A stretch of DNA of 31,417 nucleotides from UBA3775 sp964625275 (lineage in GTDB: Bacteria > Bacillota > Clostridia > Lachnospirales > Lachnospiraceae), in assembly GCA_964625275.1 (NCBI GenBank), contig CAZVBH010000019.1, positions 1 through 31,417 of the forward strand, given 5' to 3'. This document shows positions 1-7,738 of this stretch, piece after piece (the stretch's first letter is position 1; each line of letters begins with the position of its first letter). A program made the translations under genes and the position numbers. The notes below the pieces were generated by a model. That model was not told where the DNA came from, searched no databases, and worked only from the letters and a program-made list of their open reading frames with translations.

Positions 1-85
1 CACTTCGTGGCCCATCAGTAGGAGTCCAGCCTCCTACTGATGCTGAAAAGTCCCTACCCCGCTTAAGAAGCGGGGGACTTTTCAG
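1..85 (+). mobile_element. Two tandem hairpins resembling an IS200/IS605 right end / omega-RNA 3' scaffold (partial)
   Basis: Seen: a perfect 12-bp stem (13-24 pairs with 31-42, 6-nt loop) followed at once by a long C/G-rich hairpin (43-54 with 72-85, bulged, inner CCCCGCTT/AAGCGGGG). The arrangement of two consecutive hairpins ending in a GC-rich one is typical of the 3' end of TnpB-bearing IS200/IS605 elements, where the right end also encodes the guide RNA scaffold. If so, tnpB lies before position 1 and the guide would begin near 86. No coding evidence is inside the window, so this is an inference. Alternative: a plain rho-independent terminator for an upstream gene, though the T-run is short. 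Confidence 0.35.
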
Positions 86-103
86 ATAAGGTTAAAAAAC
101 GCA

Positions 104-131
104 TTTACAATGCACGAATGAATGCTATAAT
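104..131 (+). promoter_or_regulatory. Sigma-A type promoter of the RelB-like gene
   Basis: TTTACA (104-109), 16-bp spacer, TATAAT (126-131), then a GGAGG ribosome site about 10 bp further on. It drives the small antitoxin-like gene at 155. Confidence 0.6.
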
Positions 132-154
132 ATAAGCATAGGAGGTATATTACT

Positions 155-343
155 ATGACTTCAACAACAAATTTGAACATTCGTATAGATAAAGACATTA
201 AATATCAGGCTGAAAATAATTTGTCTGAATTAAATTTGTCTATTACTACTGCTGCTGCAATAGAAGAGGGAAGAAGAATTGCCGTTGATAGTTCAGTTAA
301 GGGCTATACAAATATTGATGAATTAAAGGCAGCACTTGAATAA
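155..343 (+). CDS. RelB/DinJ-family antitoxin-like protein, internally shortened, without toxin
   Basis: A 62-aa protein. Residues 1-33 (TTNLNIRIDKDIKYQAENN...LSITTA) are the ribbon-helix-helix start of RelB/DinJ antitoxins; residues 34-62 (AAIEEGRRIA...VKGYTNIDELKAALE) match the usual C-terminal tail of the family. The middle stretch that normally joins them (about 25-30 residues following the TTAINIF-type helix) is missing, so the two ends are fused in frame. AGGAGG lies 8 nt before ATG. No RelE/YafQ toxin follows: a terminator comes straight after the stop and the next gene is convergent. Family knowledge: such proteins repress their own promoter and neutralise an mRNA interferase. Here it is either a decayed orphan or a solo DNA-binding protein; the clean promoter and terminator leave both open. 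Confidence 0.7.
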   Translation: MTSTTNLNIRIDKDIKYQAENNLSELNLSITTAAAIEEGRRIAVDSSVKGYTNIDELKAALE

Positions 344-355
344 TGAAATAAATAG

Positions 356-388
356 AAAAAGGAAGTCCATCTTGGACTTCCTTTTTTT
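356..388. terminator. Bidirectional rho-independent terminator
   Basis: GGAAGTCC (361-368), 5-nt loop, GGACTTCC (374-381), flanked by A5 on the left and T7 on the right. It ends the plus-strand antitoxin gene and can also serve the convergent aldo/keto reductase gene that stops at 417. Confidence 0.85.
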
Positions 389-416
389 ACAATCAATAAT
401 TTAAGCTACTTTTTAG

Positions 417-1547
417 TTAGGGTTTATAAATAGGGTTGGCTAAGTCAGCTCCAGCTTTTTTGAGATTATCTCGAATAGCTATGTGCTGAGGACATGCCTT
501 TTCACATTTACCACATTCAATGCAATTTTCCGGTTTTTCTTTAACATCCATTTTTTCCCAATTCCAATTAACTGTCCAGTAGTTTTGATACATATGATAA
601 GTGTTCCAGGTTTTGAATATTTCCGGAATATTTACTCCGACAGGACATGGCATACAGTATCTACAACCTGTACAGCTGTTCTGGACTCTTGCCTGCATAA
701 TCTTTTTGTTTTTTTCTATTACATTTCGTTCTTCATTTGAGAGTGGAACAAAGTTGTCGAAGGTATTAAGGTTATCCTCAACCTGTTCTTCATTTGACAT
801 ACCACTTAGTATAACCTTAACACCCGGAAGAGAGCCAACAAAACGAAGAGCAAATGAAGCTGTGCTTTTACCGGGATTTACAGCCTCAAGATTTTCTCTT
901 AAATCCGGTGAAAGATTTGCAAGTGTACCACCCTTTACTGGTTCCATAATTACTACCGGCACACCAAGCTTTTCAGCAAGCTCATAGCCGCGCATTCCTG
1001 GTCCATCTTCAGTATCCATGTAATTTAACTGAATCTGACAAAAATCCCATTTGCGATAATTAATAATTTCTTCAAAAACCTCATAGGAATCGTGGAAAGA
1101 AAAGCCAAAGTAACGAATTTTACCCTGTCTTTTTAGTTCATCACAAAATGAAAATAAATCTAATTTTTTGCATAGCTCGAAATGCTCCTTGTTCATTGAA
1201 TGAAGAAGATAAAAATCAACGTAATCCATTTGAAGCTTTTTTAGCTGTTCTTCAAATATTTGGGCTGCCTTTTCTCTTGAGTCGACAAACCACAATGGAA
1301 GCTTAGTAGCTAAATAAAATGAATCTCTGTCATATTTTTTCATAAGCTCGCCGACTACGAGCTCACTTTGTCCATCATGATAGGCATAGGCAGTATCAAA
1401 ATAGTTTACACCTCTGTTTATTGCATTATCAAGCATGTCACCGGTACGTTTCATATCAATTTTACCATCAATGGTTGGAAAACGCATGCAGCCAAAACCA
1501 AGGAGTGAAGTTTCAATTCCTAAATTATCTAATTTTCTCTTTAACAT
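417..1547 (-). CDS. Aldo/keto reductase with C-terminal 2x[4Fe-4S] ferredoxin domain
   Basis: A 376-aa cytoplasmic oxidoreductase. The N-terminal TIM barrel has the aldo/keto reductase catalytic set: D51 and Y56 in NYFDTAYAYHDG, K82 in LATKLP, H116 in YLLHS. The C-terminal part carries two cysteine clusters, CTGCRYCMPCP (from about 292) and CIECGKCEKACP (from about 342), which should bind two [4Fe-4S] clusters. This architecture is common in anaerobic clostridia; the substrate is unknown, and electrons may pass between ferredoxin and a carbonyl compound. I take ATG at 1547 as the start because GGAGGAT lies just before it; upstream in-frame ATG codons have no such site. The AraC gene 1674-2510 lies upstream on the same strand and may regulate it. 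Confidence 0.88.
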   Translation of the reverse strand: MLKRKLDNLGIETSLLGFGCMRFPTIDGKIDMKRTGDMLDNAINRGVNYFDTAYAYHDGQSELVVGELMKKYDRDSFYLATKLPLWFVDSREKAAQIFEEQLKKLQMDYVDFYLLHSMNKEHFELCKKLDLFSFCDELKRQGKIRYFGFSFHDSYEVFEEIINYRKWDFCQIQLNYMDTEDGPGMRGYELAEKLGVPVVIMEPVKGGTLANLSPDLRENLEAVNPGKSTASFALRFVGSLPGVKVILSGMSNEEQVEDNLNTFDNFVPLSNEERNVIEKNKKIMQARVQNSCTGCRYCMPCPVGVNIPEIFKTWNTYHMYQNYWTVNWNWEKMDVKEKPENCIECGKCEKACPQHIAIRDNLKKAGADLANPIYKP

Positions 1548-1673
1548 AATATCCTCCAAAGTAGTGAGTTGTAGGCTCATTATACAGAGATTATGAGAAT
1601 CTTTCAAGCCTGATATTGAAGAGTGATGAAAATCAATTAACAAAACCAAACTATAGAAAAGAAATTTTTATAT

Positions 1674-2510
1674 CTAACTACTGCTCTTTCTCACCTCAGA
1701 TGGTCTGCATCCATAGAGCTGTTTAAAGCTTTGGTTAAACAGCTTTTGATTGAGCATACCATTTCTTTCTGCAATTTCCTTTATCGAATCCTGAGTGTTT
1801 ACGAGCTCTTGATAAATACTTGCAAGCCTGATTTCATTCAAATAGTTGTGGTAAGAATTGCCCATATACTTTTTAAAGAAACGGCAGAAATATTTTTGAT
1901 CCAGACCTACGAATTCAGAAATTTCTGTAAGGCTTATCGGTTCCTTAAAATGTTCATAGGTATAATTAATAACATCTCTCACTCTTTCCTTTAGCATGCT
2001 GTCACCCGAAGCGCTTGCCGGTACTACCGTAGTTGCAAAATAACGCAAAAGGATTGCCAGTAGCTGTAAAATCAGACCCTCAGCTTCCATATTAAGCGCA
2101 AAGGCATCCTCTATATAAAGAATAGTTATTCTTTCCATCAGCTTACAGATTTCCAGATAATTAGGAAAGCTTTCATCAGATATACGGTCCGGAATGCAGT
2201 CAAAGCTGTAAAATTCAATATCAGGGATATACTTTTTCATGTGCTCCAGAGAAATATGCACACAGGCAAACATCTCTGAAGTATCATGGCAATAGGTACT
2301 GTGAACCAGACTTGGGTTAACCACCAGTAGCTGTTTCTTTGGCAATCTGTGCTTCTCTCCCTCAATCGTGATGTCTGTCTCTCCATTGAGCTGATAAAGC
2401 AGCTCCAGCTCTTCATGCCAGTGTGGAGGACGAAAGCCACCCGAAATCGTGTGGTAGGAAATCTGAATGCCTGAATCGCTTAACTTTTTCATATTTTCAT
2501 GATATGACAT
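1674..2510 (-). CDS. AraC-family transcriptional regulator with N-terminal cupin sensor
   Basis: A 278-aa protein. The N-terminal half has the cupin signature of AraC sensors (GGFRPPHWHEELELLYQ and a Y-x-L-x-x-x-x-LLVVNP-like stretch) and would bind a sugar-type effector. The C-terminal third is a double helix-turn-helix: VRDVINYTYEHFKEPISLTEISEF, FCRFFKKYMGNSYHNYL, then IKEIAERNG and FNQSFKQLYGCRPSEVRK. ATG at 2510 is preferred because GGAGG lies 5 nt before it; an in-frame ATG further upstream overlaps that site. The leader holds the 174-bp palindrome. Likely target: the downstream aldo/keto reductase gene or the GH43 locus upstream; the sequence does not decide. Confidence 0.87.
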   Translation of the reverse strand: MSYHENMKKLSDSGIQISYHTISGGFRPPHWHEELELLYQLNGETDITIEGEKHRLPKKQLLVVNPSLVHSTYCHDTSEMFACVHISLEHMKKYIPDIEFYSFDCIPDRISDESFPNYLEICKLMERITILYIEDAFALNMEAEGLILQLLAILLRYFATTVVPASASGDSMLKERVRDVINYTYEHFKEPISLTEISEFVGLDQKYFCRFFKKYMGNSYHNYLNEIRLASIYQELVNTQDSIKEIAERNGMLNQKLFNQSFKQLYGCRPSEVRKSSS

Positions 2511-2545
2511 ATACGCCTCCATTCCATTTTGTACAAGTGTGGTGA

Positions 2546-2719
2546 GGTGGCAGCTCATATATGGATTAAACTGTATTAATGGTGTCGCACATATATGATG
2601 CTAGAAAAACCAGGGAACCTGCACGCTGCTCTTGAGCAGCGTTACCCTTGAAGTTTTTCTACGCAAGCATATATGTGCTTCCACCTTTAACTATATTAAT
2701 TTATATATGAGCTGCCACC
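2546..2719. repeat. 174-bp imperfect palindrome in the leader of the AraC gene
   Basis: The outer arms GGTGGCAGCTCATATAT (2546-2562) and its complement (2703-2719) match exactly. Further in, GCACATATATG pairs with CATATATGTGC, AAAAAC with GTTTTT, and the centre CGCTGCTCTTGAGCAGCG (2624-2641) is perfect, so the symmetry axis of all blocks is 2632.5. As RNA it would fold into one long bulged hairpin ending about 35 nt before the AraC start. Candidates: a MITE-like insertion, or an attenuating / protective leader structure. No clear target-site duplication is seen. Confidence 0.9.
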
Positions 2720-2792
2720 ATTTAGTTCTTCAAAACGAATAAGTATTATCACAAAATTCAGTATTTAAGAAAAATTTCATTCCGGCTATTCG

Positions 2793-2837
2793 AAAAAAAA
2801 GACTGCTCTGATTTACTTGGAATCATGAGCAGTCTTT
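2793..2837 (-). terminator. Rho-independent terminator of the 41-aa peptide gene
   Basis: On the minus strand AAAGACTGCTC...GAGCAGTCTTT (arms 2827-2837 and 2798-2808) runs into T8. It lies 36 bp past the stop of the small gene and separates it from the AraC gene. Confidence 0.85.
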
Positions 2838-2872
2838 AACTTTAGCTTATCCTTCATATGTCAGGCGACCAA

Positions 2873-2998
2873 TTATTTAGAAAGGTCTACATATGTCTGA
2901 TATACATTTGCTGAGCCATTCATAACTAATGCTCCACAGATGATTGTTGCCTGATTTTCCTTGTAAGCCTTTACGATTTTCTTTAAAATTGTTGTCAT
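2873..2998 (-). CDS. Small protein of 41 aa, unknown function
   Basis: The reading frame begins MTTILKKIVKAYKENQ, continues with a mildly hydrophobic centre (ATIICGALVMNGSANVYQ) and ends YVDLSK. AAAGGAGT lies about 8 nt before the ATG, and a strong terminator follows the stop, so it looks like a real, separately terminated gene. A basic N-terminus followed by a short apolar core is compatible with a membrane-associated or exported signalling peptide, but no known leader or bacteriocin motif is recognised. It sits between the GH43 gene and an AraC regulator. Confidence 0.6.
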   Translation of the reverse strand: MTTILKKIVKAYKENQATIICGALVMNGSANVYQTYVDLSK

Positions 2999-3126
2999 AG
3001 TTTTTTACTCCTTTTTCTTTAAGTTTTTTTCTTTTTCGTTCTTACATGCGTTATTCTAGCGCGAAAAAACTTTAAATACTAGAGTAAAACTTGACTTGTT
3101 CTAAGGCGATATTCTCTTTACGAGGG

Positions 3127-3209
3127 TTTAATCCACTTCTACAAAAGGGTTAATCCACTTCTACAAAAGGATTAATCCACTTCTACAAAAAAGGTTAATC
3201 CACTTCCAC
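3127..3209 (-). repeat. Tandem copies of the GH43 gene's 3' end (22-23 bp period)
   Basis: The block GTAGAAGTGGATTAA (minus-strand sense) occurs three times in a row past the GH43 stop. A fourth, slightly different copy (GTGGAAGTGGATTAA) is the last codons and stop of the gene itself. Starts of the TTAATCC core on the plus strand are 3128 (with one changed flanking base), 3150, 3172 and 3195. Each copy carries an in-frame-like GTAGAAGTGGATTAA ending. Confidence 0.92.
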
Positions 3210-4844
3210 CTTAGATTCATCTGCAATATATTCAAAGAAGTCGAAATCTGCATAATGCTGATGCTTAACTCTGTCAGAAGCAGTTATGCCGACCATTGTT
3301 CCGGTAAATTCTCCATACTTGCAGTATTCATCAGAGAATTTAGTTGTATCGAATACGTGACCAATCTTTACATACTCGACATTGTCATAGCTCCATTCAA
3401 ACCAGGACTTACGTCCTTCTACGTACAAGCGTAAGTAGATAGGTTTATCTTCAACCGGTATTCTGGTGTTCATAAGTTCGGTCTTTTCGCCATTTTCCAG
3501 ATGAATTATCGAGAGTGCGCTCTGTCCGAGAGTCTCACTGTAGTACTTACGCAAATTGATATAGTTCATGTTATCATAGTACATGATGAGACCTGCACTG
3601 TGCTGATGAACCTCCGGCTTAAATTCCATCTTAGTCGTAACTCTTGCATGAACGCTTGTAAGCTTACGTGCAAGAATGCTTACCTGGTGGAGTGAGGTTC
3701 TGGATTCCTGTCCTCTAATTCGTACATAGCCCGGTCTTGCCTTTACATCTGCAAAGCGCTGTGGCATAATACGTGGAGCATAATAGAAAATTCCAAGCTC
3801 ATCACTATCAAAATCATCAAAGTCAGGAAGCTTTGGCATTTCACAAACAGGAAGTGAGCTTTCAGGCACCTCAACCTTTGCAAGATTAGTTCCATCAGCC
3901 ATACGAAGCCATCCGTCTTCCGTCCACATCATCTTCTGAATTGAAGTCTCTCTTCCGAGTGTACAACGAAGCTCAGGCACGAAAGGTCTTGCGCTGATGT
4001 GTACGAGATAAACCTCTCCATCAGGAGTCTCAACATAGCTTCCATGTCCGCACTTCTGAAGAATTGAATCCGGATTGTAGTACTTTGGCTTTAAGTGATC
4101 CCAGTCATGACGCTCATAATTTTCTCCGGGAACTGCTGTAACGATTGGATTCTTTGGATCTCTTTCATAAGGTCCCCAAATTTCTTTTGAACGTCCCATT
4201 GTTACACAATGATTATAGCCTGTACCACCCTCAGCACACATAATATAATAGTAGTCACCATGCTTTGTAAGATGAGGTGCTTCGATACAGCCTCTGTCCG
4301 TACCACCTCTCCAAATACGCTTTGGATAACCGATGATTTCCTTCTTCTCAGGTGAATATTCTACCATGCAGATTGCGCCCGGCTTCTCATAGCCTGCTCT
4401 TGTCTCCCATTCAAGTGAAACAATCCATTTTCTGCCATTCTCTCCATGATAAATTGATGCATCAAAGCCAGAAGAATGAAGATAAACAGGCTCACTCCAA
4501 GGTCCACGAATATCCTTTGCTGTAATAAGGAAATTATCGATATCAAAATATCTGGCATTCATGGAATTCATAACACCATAAATAATATAGAAAAGGTCCT
4601 CTTCCTCACAATAGGTGAGGCAAGGTGCCCATATACCCTTAGCTGAAGGAAGTCCTTTCAAATTTACCTGCTCATCATCAGTAAGAACATGAGAATAAAG
4701 CTCCCAATGCTTTAAATCCTTTGAATGGTAAATAGGGATTCCAGGGAACCACTCAAATGATGAAATGGCAATGTAGTAGTCATCTCCCTTTCTGCAAATA
4801 CATGCGTCCGGATTAAATCCCGGAATAATTGGATTTTGAATCAT
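3195..4844 (-). CDS. xynB: GH43 family beta-xylosidase / alpha-L-arabinofuranosidase, cytoplasmic
   Basis: A 549-aa enzyme with no signal peptide, so it should hydrolyse imported xylo-oligosaccharides inside the cell. The five-bladed propeller domain spans about 1-320 with the GH43 catalytic acids at the usual places: D13 (PGFNPDA, base), D128 (SGFDASIYH, pKa modulator) and E188 (GCIEAPHLTKHGDYYY, acid). The spacing matches well-studied XynB3-type xylosidases. The C-terminal region, about 345-549 (FDSDELGIFYYAPRI ... GLIMYYDNMNYINLRKYY), is the beta-sandwich found after the catalytic domain in this subgroup. ATG at 4844 has GGAG 8 nt upstream; a longer frame starting 39 bp earlier lacks one. 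The gene follows the GPH transporter and GH5 genes on the same strand. Confidence 0.92.
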   Translation of the reverse strand: MIQNPIIPGFNPDACICRKGDDYYIAISSFEWFPGIPIYHSKDLKHWELYSHVLTDDEQVNLKGLPSAKGIWAPCLTYCEEEDLFYIIYGVMNSMNARYFDIDNFLITAKDIRGPWSEPVYLHSSGFDASIYHGENGRKWIVSLEWETRAGYEKPGAICMVEYSPEKKEIIGYPKRIWRGGTDRGCIEAPHLTKHGDYYYIMCAEGGTGYNHCVTMGRSKEIWGPYERDPKNPIVTAVPGENYERHDWDHLKPKYYNPDSILQKCGHGSYVETPDGEVYLVHISARPFVPELRCTLGRETSIQKMMWTEDGWLRMADGTNLAKVEVPESSLPVCEMPKLPDFDDFDSDELGIFYYAPRIMPQRFADVKARPGYVRIRGQESRTSLHQVSILARKLTSVHARVTTKMEFKPEVHQHSAGLIMYYDNMNYINLRKYYSETLGQSALSIIHLENGEKTELMNTRIPVEDKPIYLRLYVEGRKSWFEWSYDNVEYVKIGHVFDTTKFSDEYCKYGEFTGTMVGITASDRVKHQHYADFDFFEYIADESKVEVD

Positions 4845-4966
4845 AATAAAATCTCCATTCTTCTTTTTTATCTTAAAAATCAACCTATCATAATCAAAAT
4901 TAATATTTTGATAAGCAGATTCAAAATACTTATAATACTTTTTATACCAAAAGTAACAATAAGCAC

Positions 4967-5003
4967 GTTAACCCTAATGCCACAAAGCTGCATTAAGGTT
5001 AAC
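4967..5003. promoter_or_regulatory. Inverted repeat between the GPH transporter and GH43 genes
   Basis: GTTAACCCTAATGC (4967-4980) and GCATTAAGGTTAAC (4990-5003) pair over 14 bp with one mismatch around a 9-nt loop. No T-run follows on the minus strand. It may be an operator for GH43 or an intercistronic RNA hairpin that sets different mRNA levels within the operon. Confidence 0.6.
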
Positions 5004-5033
5004 ATAATATAATTATTAATAACAATAATCTAT

Positions 5034-6446
5034 TTATAATTTAAGGTCGCTTGTGCCCTTCCACTTACCTGCCTCTAAATCTGCAAGAATTAAATCGTAC
5101 TTCTTATCGAGGTCGAATAAGATGAGACATATTAAGCCGATGACACATGTGATTACAGGTACCCAGATACATGCTACATTGATAGATGTAATAGCTGATG
5201 CACTTGTAGGATCATTATCGAAGCCACCTGCACCAAGAATCCAACCTAAGGCTGCTGTACCGATACCGGAGCCAATCTTCATTGCGAATGAAGAAGCTGC
5301 ATTTCCCATACCGATTGCAGGAACATTTGTAAGCCACTGTCCATAAGTAATGGAATCCTGAAGGAGACCAAACATTGTAGCAGCACCGAAGCCAAAGCCT
5401 GCGCCCTTAATAACATTAGCAACAACAACCATAGTTACATTCTGTCCGGCAACAGCTGTAAGTATGAAGCCAAGAAGTGAAACTGCCATACCGATGAAAC
5501 CTGTCCAGCGCTTTCCGATAACCTTCATAACGAAAGGTGTAATAAACATCATAGCAATCTGAGCAATTGTAAGTGCATTAGCAATGATAGAATATTTCTC
5601 TTCTCTTCCAAGAACATACTTTGCAAAGTAGAGATTGCTGCCAAAGAAGGTAGACATCATAAAGTAAAGCACGAATAAGAATATTACCATTAAAACCCAA
5701 TACTTATTTTTAAGAAGGCTGGCAATACCCTGAATAAATGAAGGTTCCTTTGCCTTAGCTTCAGCAGCCGCAGCCTTTTCCTCTTCACTTGGCTCTTCAT
5801 CGTCAACAGCCTCTTTACAATTTAAGAAGGTTATAAAGCTGATAGCAATAAAGGCTGCTGCCATGATGATCATTGTGATTGTCCAACCTCTCTGAGTATA
5901 GGCATCACCATCTTCACCATTACCAAAGAAAGCAGTCATCTTTAAAACGAAGGTATTAACAGTCATTGTACCTGCTGTAGCAAGGAGCATACGGAAGTTA
6001 CCAAGTAAACCTCTTTCATACTGATTGGTAGTCATAAGTCCCTGAAGTGTTGCATAAGGTACATTGTAGCCTGTGTAGAATACGGTAGAAACAAGGTTGT
6101 AGGTTAAGAATGCATATACAACCTGTGCCTTTGACGAAAAGCTTGCAGGAACTGAGAACATAAATACTGCACAGATACCCATTGGAATTGACATTCTGAT
6201 AATCCAAGGTCTTGCTTTTCCATATTTGCTATGGGACTTATCAACGATACGTCCCATGAGCAAATCTGATATACCATCAAAGATTTTAGATATAGCCATA
6301 ACGCTCGCCGCTACAGCTGAATTCATGCCTACTACCGTTACATAGTAAACTAAAAGGAATGCAGTAATTGACGAATAGATCAAATTGCCTGCATAATCGC
6401 CCAAGCCATAAGATAACCTCTCCAAAAATGTTAACTTTTTATTCAT
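5034..6446 (-). CDS. GPH-family glycoside/pentoside:cation symporter (MFS fold)
   Basis: A 470-aa polytopic membrane protein with about 12 predicted helices and a cytoplasmic loop rich in Glu/Ala/Lys near 215-235. The start (ERLSYGLGDYAGNLIYSS) and the loop DKSHSKYGKARPWIIRMSIPMG are hallmarks of the glycoside-pentoside-hexuronide symporters (MelB/XynP group), which take up oligosaccharides with Na+ or H+. AAAGGGGG lies before the ATG. Only 12 bp separate it from the upstream GH5 gene, and a GH43 xylosidase follows, so the likely cargo is a short beta-glucan or xylan oligosaccharide. It lacks the extra IIA domain seen in some LacS members. Confidence 0.92.
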   Translation of the reverse strand: MNKKLTFLERLSYGLGDYAGNLIYSSITAFLLVYYVTVVGMNSAVAASVMAISKIFDGISDLLMGRIVDKSHSKYGKARPWIIRMSIPMGICAVFMFSVPASFSSKAQVVYAFLTYNLVSTVFYTGYNVPYATLQGLMTTNQYERGLLGNFRMLLATAGTMTVNTFVLKMTAFFGNGEDGDAYTQRGWTITMIIMAAAFIAISFITFLNCKEAVDDEEPSEEEKAAAAEAKAKEPSFIQGIASLLKNKYWVLMVIFLFVLYFMMSTFFGSNLYFAKYVLGREEKYSIIANALTIAQIAMMFITPFVMKVIGKRWTGFIGMAVSLLGFILTAVAGQNVTMVVVANVIKGAGFGFGAATMFGLLQDSITYGQWLTNVPAIGMGNAASSFAMKIGSGIGTAALGWILGAGGFDNDPTSASAITSINVACIWVPVITCVIGLICLILFDLDKKYDLILADLEAGKWKGTSDLKL

Positions 6447-6458
6447 TATTATCCCCCT

Positions 6459-7628
6459 TTATGCTTCTGTAAACCAGCCCTGATCCACACTCTTTCCTAA
6501 ATCCCAGCTGTCCCAGCCAAACCAATTATTATCATTAACTGTATCAAGAAGAAGCTTATAGCTCCAATAGAAATAACCTGAGCCCTTGTTCCATGCATCA
6601 AGCTGAGCCTTACAAAGCTGCTGATAAACCTTCTTCTTGTCATCCTCACTCAATACATTTCTTTCTTCTGTGAAATCTATTCCATTGAGAACGCTCTGAC
6701 CGCCCTTTGTATCAATTCCGACTGCGTATGAATTAAAGAGACACCACTCACCACAGACAACAGGAACATATTCCTCAACCTCTGCAATAGGCTTTTCAAA
6801 GTTCTCCTTGATATATTTAAGATAGCCTTCAGGTGTCTGCTCACAGCCCATAGCTTCAGCGACCATCAGATACTGATGAGTATCAAGCATTACATTCTTA
6901 TACTTAGGCTGTGTAATAAATTCCTTCCATGCCTTCAGCTGGAAGCCATCATGAAATACAATATACTTATCGTCGGCAATGTTAGGACGAATCCTGTCAT
7001 ATGCCCTGTCATAAAAGCCTCTGAGGAATTCAAGTGAGTTAGGCTTACTTCCTTCAGCCATCTCCTTGTCTACTGCCGGATAACGTACAGGAACATTGAA
7101 AATCTCCCATACCTCCTCCGTAATAGGCTCGTTTACAGGCGTGATACCAAAAAGTCCTTTTCGGTTACCATAACGCTTAGCGAGCTTCTCAAGTACGTCA
7201 AGTGTAAAGTCTACAGCTTCCGGCTTCTGACTCCACTTACATACACCACTAAGTCCTCCATTGTCAAAGCCATTTTGGCTCCATGGAACTGTATGAAGAT
7301 CAATTAAAATCTTCAAATCGTATTTCTCTGCCCATGCAATGGCTTTGTCAAGCTCTTCGATACATCCGATAAATGGCGGGCAATCTCCGAAGATAAAATA
7401 AGGAACAGGAATACGAACCGTATTCAGTCCTATACGCTTGATAGTGGCAAAATCACGCTCTGAGATATACTCACTTCTGTGTACACTGATTCTTGCCTTG
7501 TAAACCTCAGGTGACAACTGCTTTGGAAGATAATATTCATCTTCTGCAGTAGTGCCATCAAAAAGAACCGGACTCATCCACTTCTCAAGCACCAGCCAGT
7601 TACCAAGATTAACACCTTTTACTTTCAT
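6459..7628 (-). CDS. GH5 family glucanase / exo-beta-glucosidase, cytoplasmic
   Basis: A 389-aa protein with no signal peptide. The start KGVNLGNWLVLEKWM and RIGLNTVRIPVPYF are typical of GH5 enzymes related to exo-1,3-beta-glucanases and BglC. The catalytic acid/base is E167 in GITPVNEP and the nucleophile E294 in VPVVCGEWC. Further conserved spots: HTVPWSQNGFDNGG (near 112) and HDGFQ (near 226). The ATG at 7628 has GGAGGGA about 6 nt upstream; a TTG five codons earlier would overlap this ribosome site. It is the first enzyme gene after the AraC regulator and is nearly contiguous with the transporter. Exact linkage specificity cannot be read from sequence. Confidence 0.9.
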   Translation of the reverse strand: MKVKGVNLGNWLVLEKWMSPVLFDGTTAEDEYYLPKQLSPEVYKARISVHRSEYISERDFATIKRIGLNTVRIPVPYFIFGDCPPFIGCIEELDKAIAWAEKYDLKILIDLHTVPWSQNGFDNGGLSGVCKWSQKPEAVDFTLDVLEKLAKRYGNRKGLFGITPVNEPITEEVWEIFNVPVRYPAVDKEMAEGSKPNSLEFLRGFYDRAYDRIRPNIADDKYIVFHDGFQLKAWKEFITQPKYKNVMLDTHQYLMVAEAMGCEQTPEGYLKYIKENFEKPIAEVEEYVPVVCGEWCLFNSYAVGIDTKGGQSVLNGIDFTEERNVLSEDDKKKVYQQLCKAQLDAWNKGSGYFYWSYKLLLDTVNDNNWFGWDSWDLGKSVDQGWFTEA

Positions 7629-7706
7629 AAAAAGTCCCTCCAATACTATATTTTTTACTAATGAATAGTAACTTAAATATAATACAAAGAGGGACCATGT
7701 TTATAA

Positions 7707-7738
7707 CATAATTTTAATGTATTTATCATAATTTTAAT
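7707..7738. promoter_or_regulatory. Direct 12-bp repeats upstream of the GH5 operon, candidate AraC operator
   Basis: CATAATTTTAAT occurs at 7707-7718 and, identically, at 7727-7738: a 20-bp period, about two helical turns. That is the arrangement used by AraC-type activators, whose subunits bind direct repeats. It lies about 80-110 bp before the GH5 start and overlaps the last codons of the AraC gene 7734-8921, its probable binder. Confidence 0.55.

Noticed and set aside
601..987. Plus-strand frames opposite the aldo/keto reductase and elsewhere (for example 483-740, 9046-9318, 21111-21404)
   Set aside because: They lie inside well-supported minus-strand genes in another frame, have no ribosome site, and their composition is that of the antisense of coding DNA.
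3127..3209. Iterons of a replication origin
   Set aside because: The repeats are copies of the GH43 coding end with the stop codon, with no replication gene nearby.
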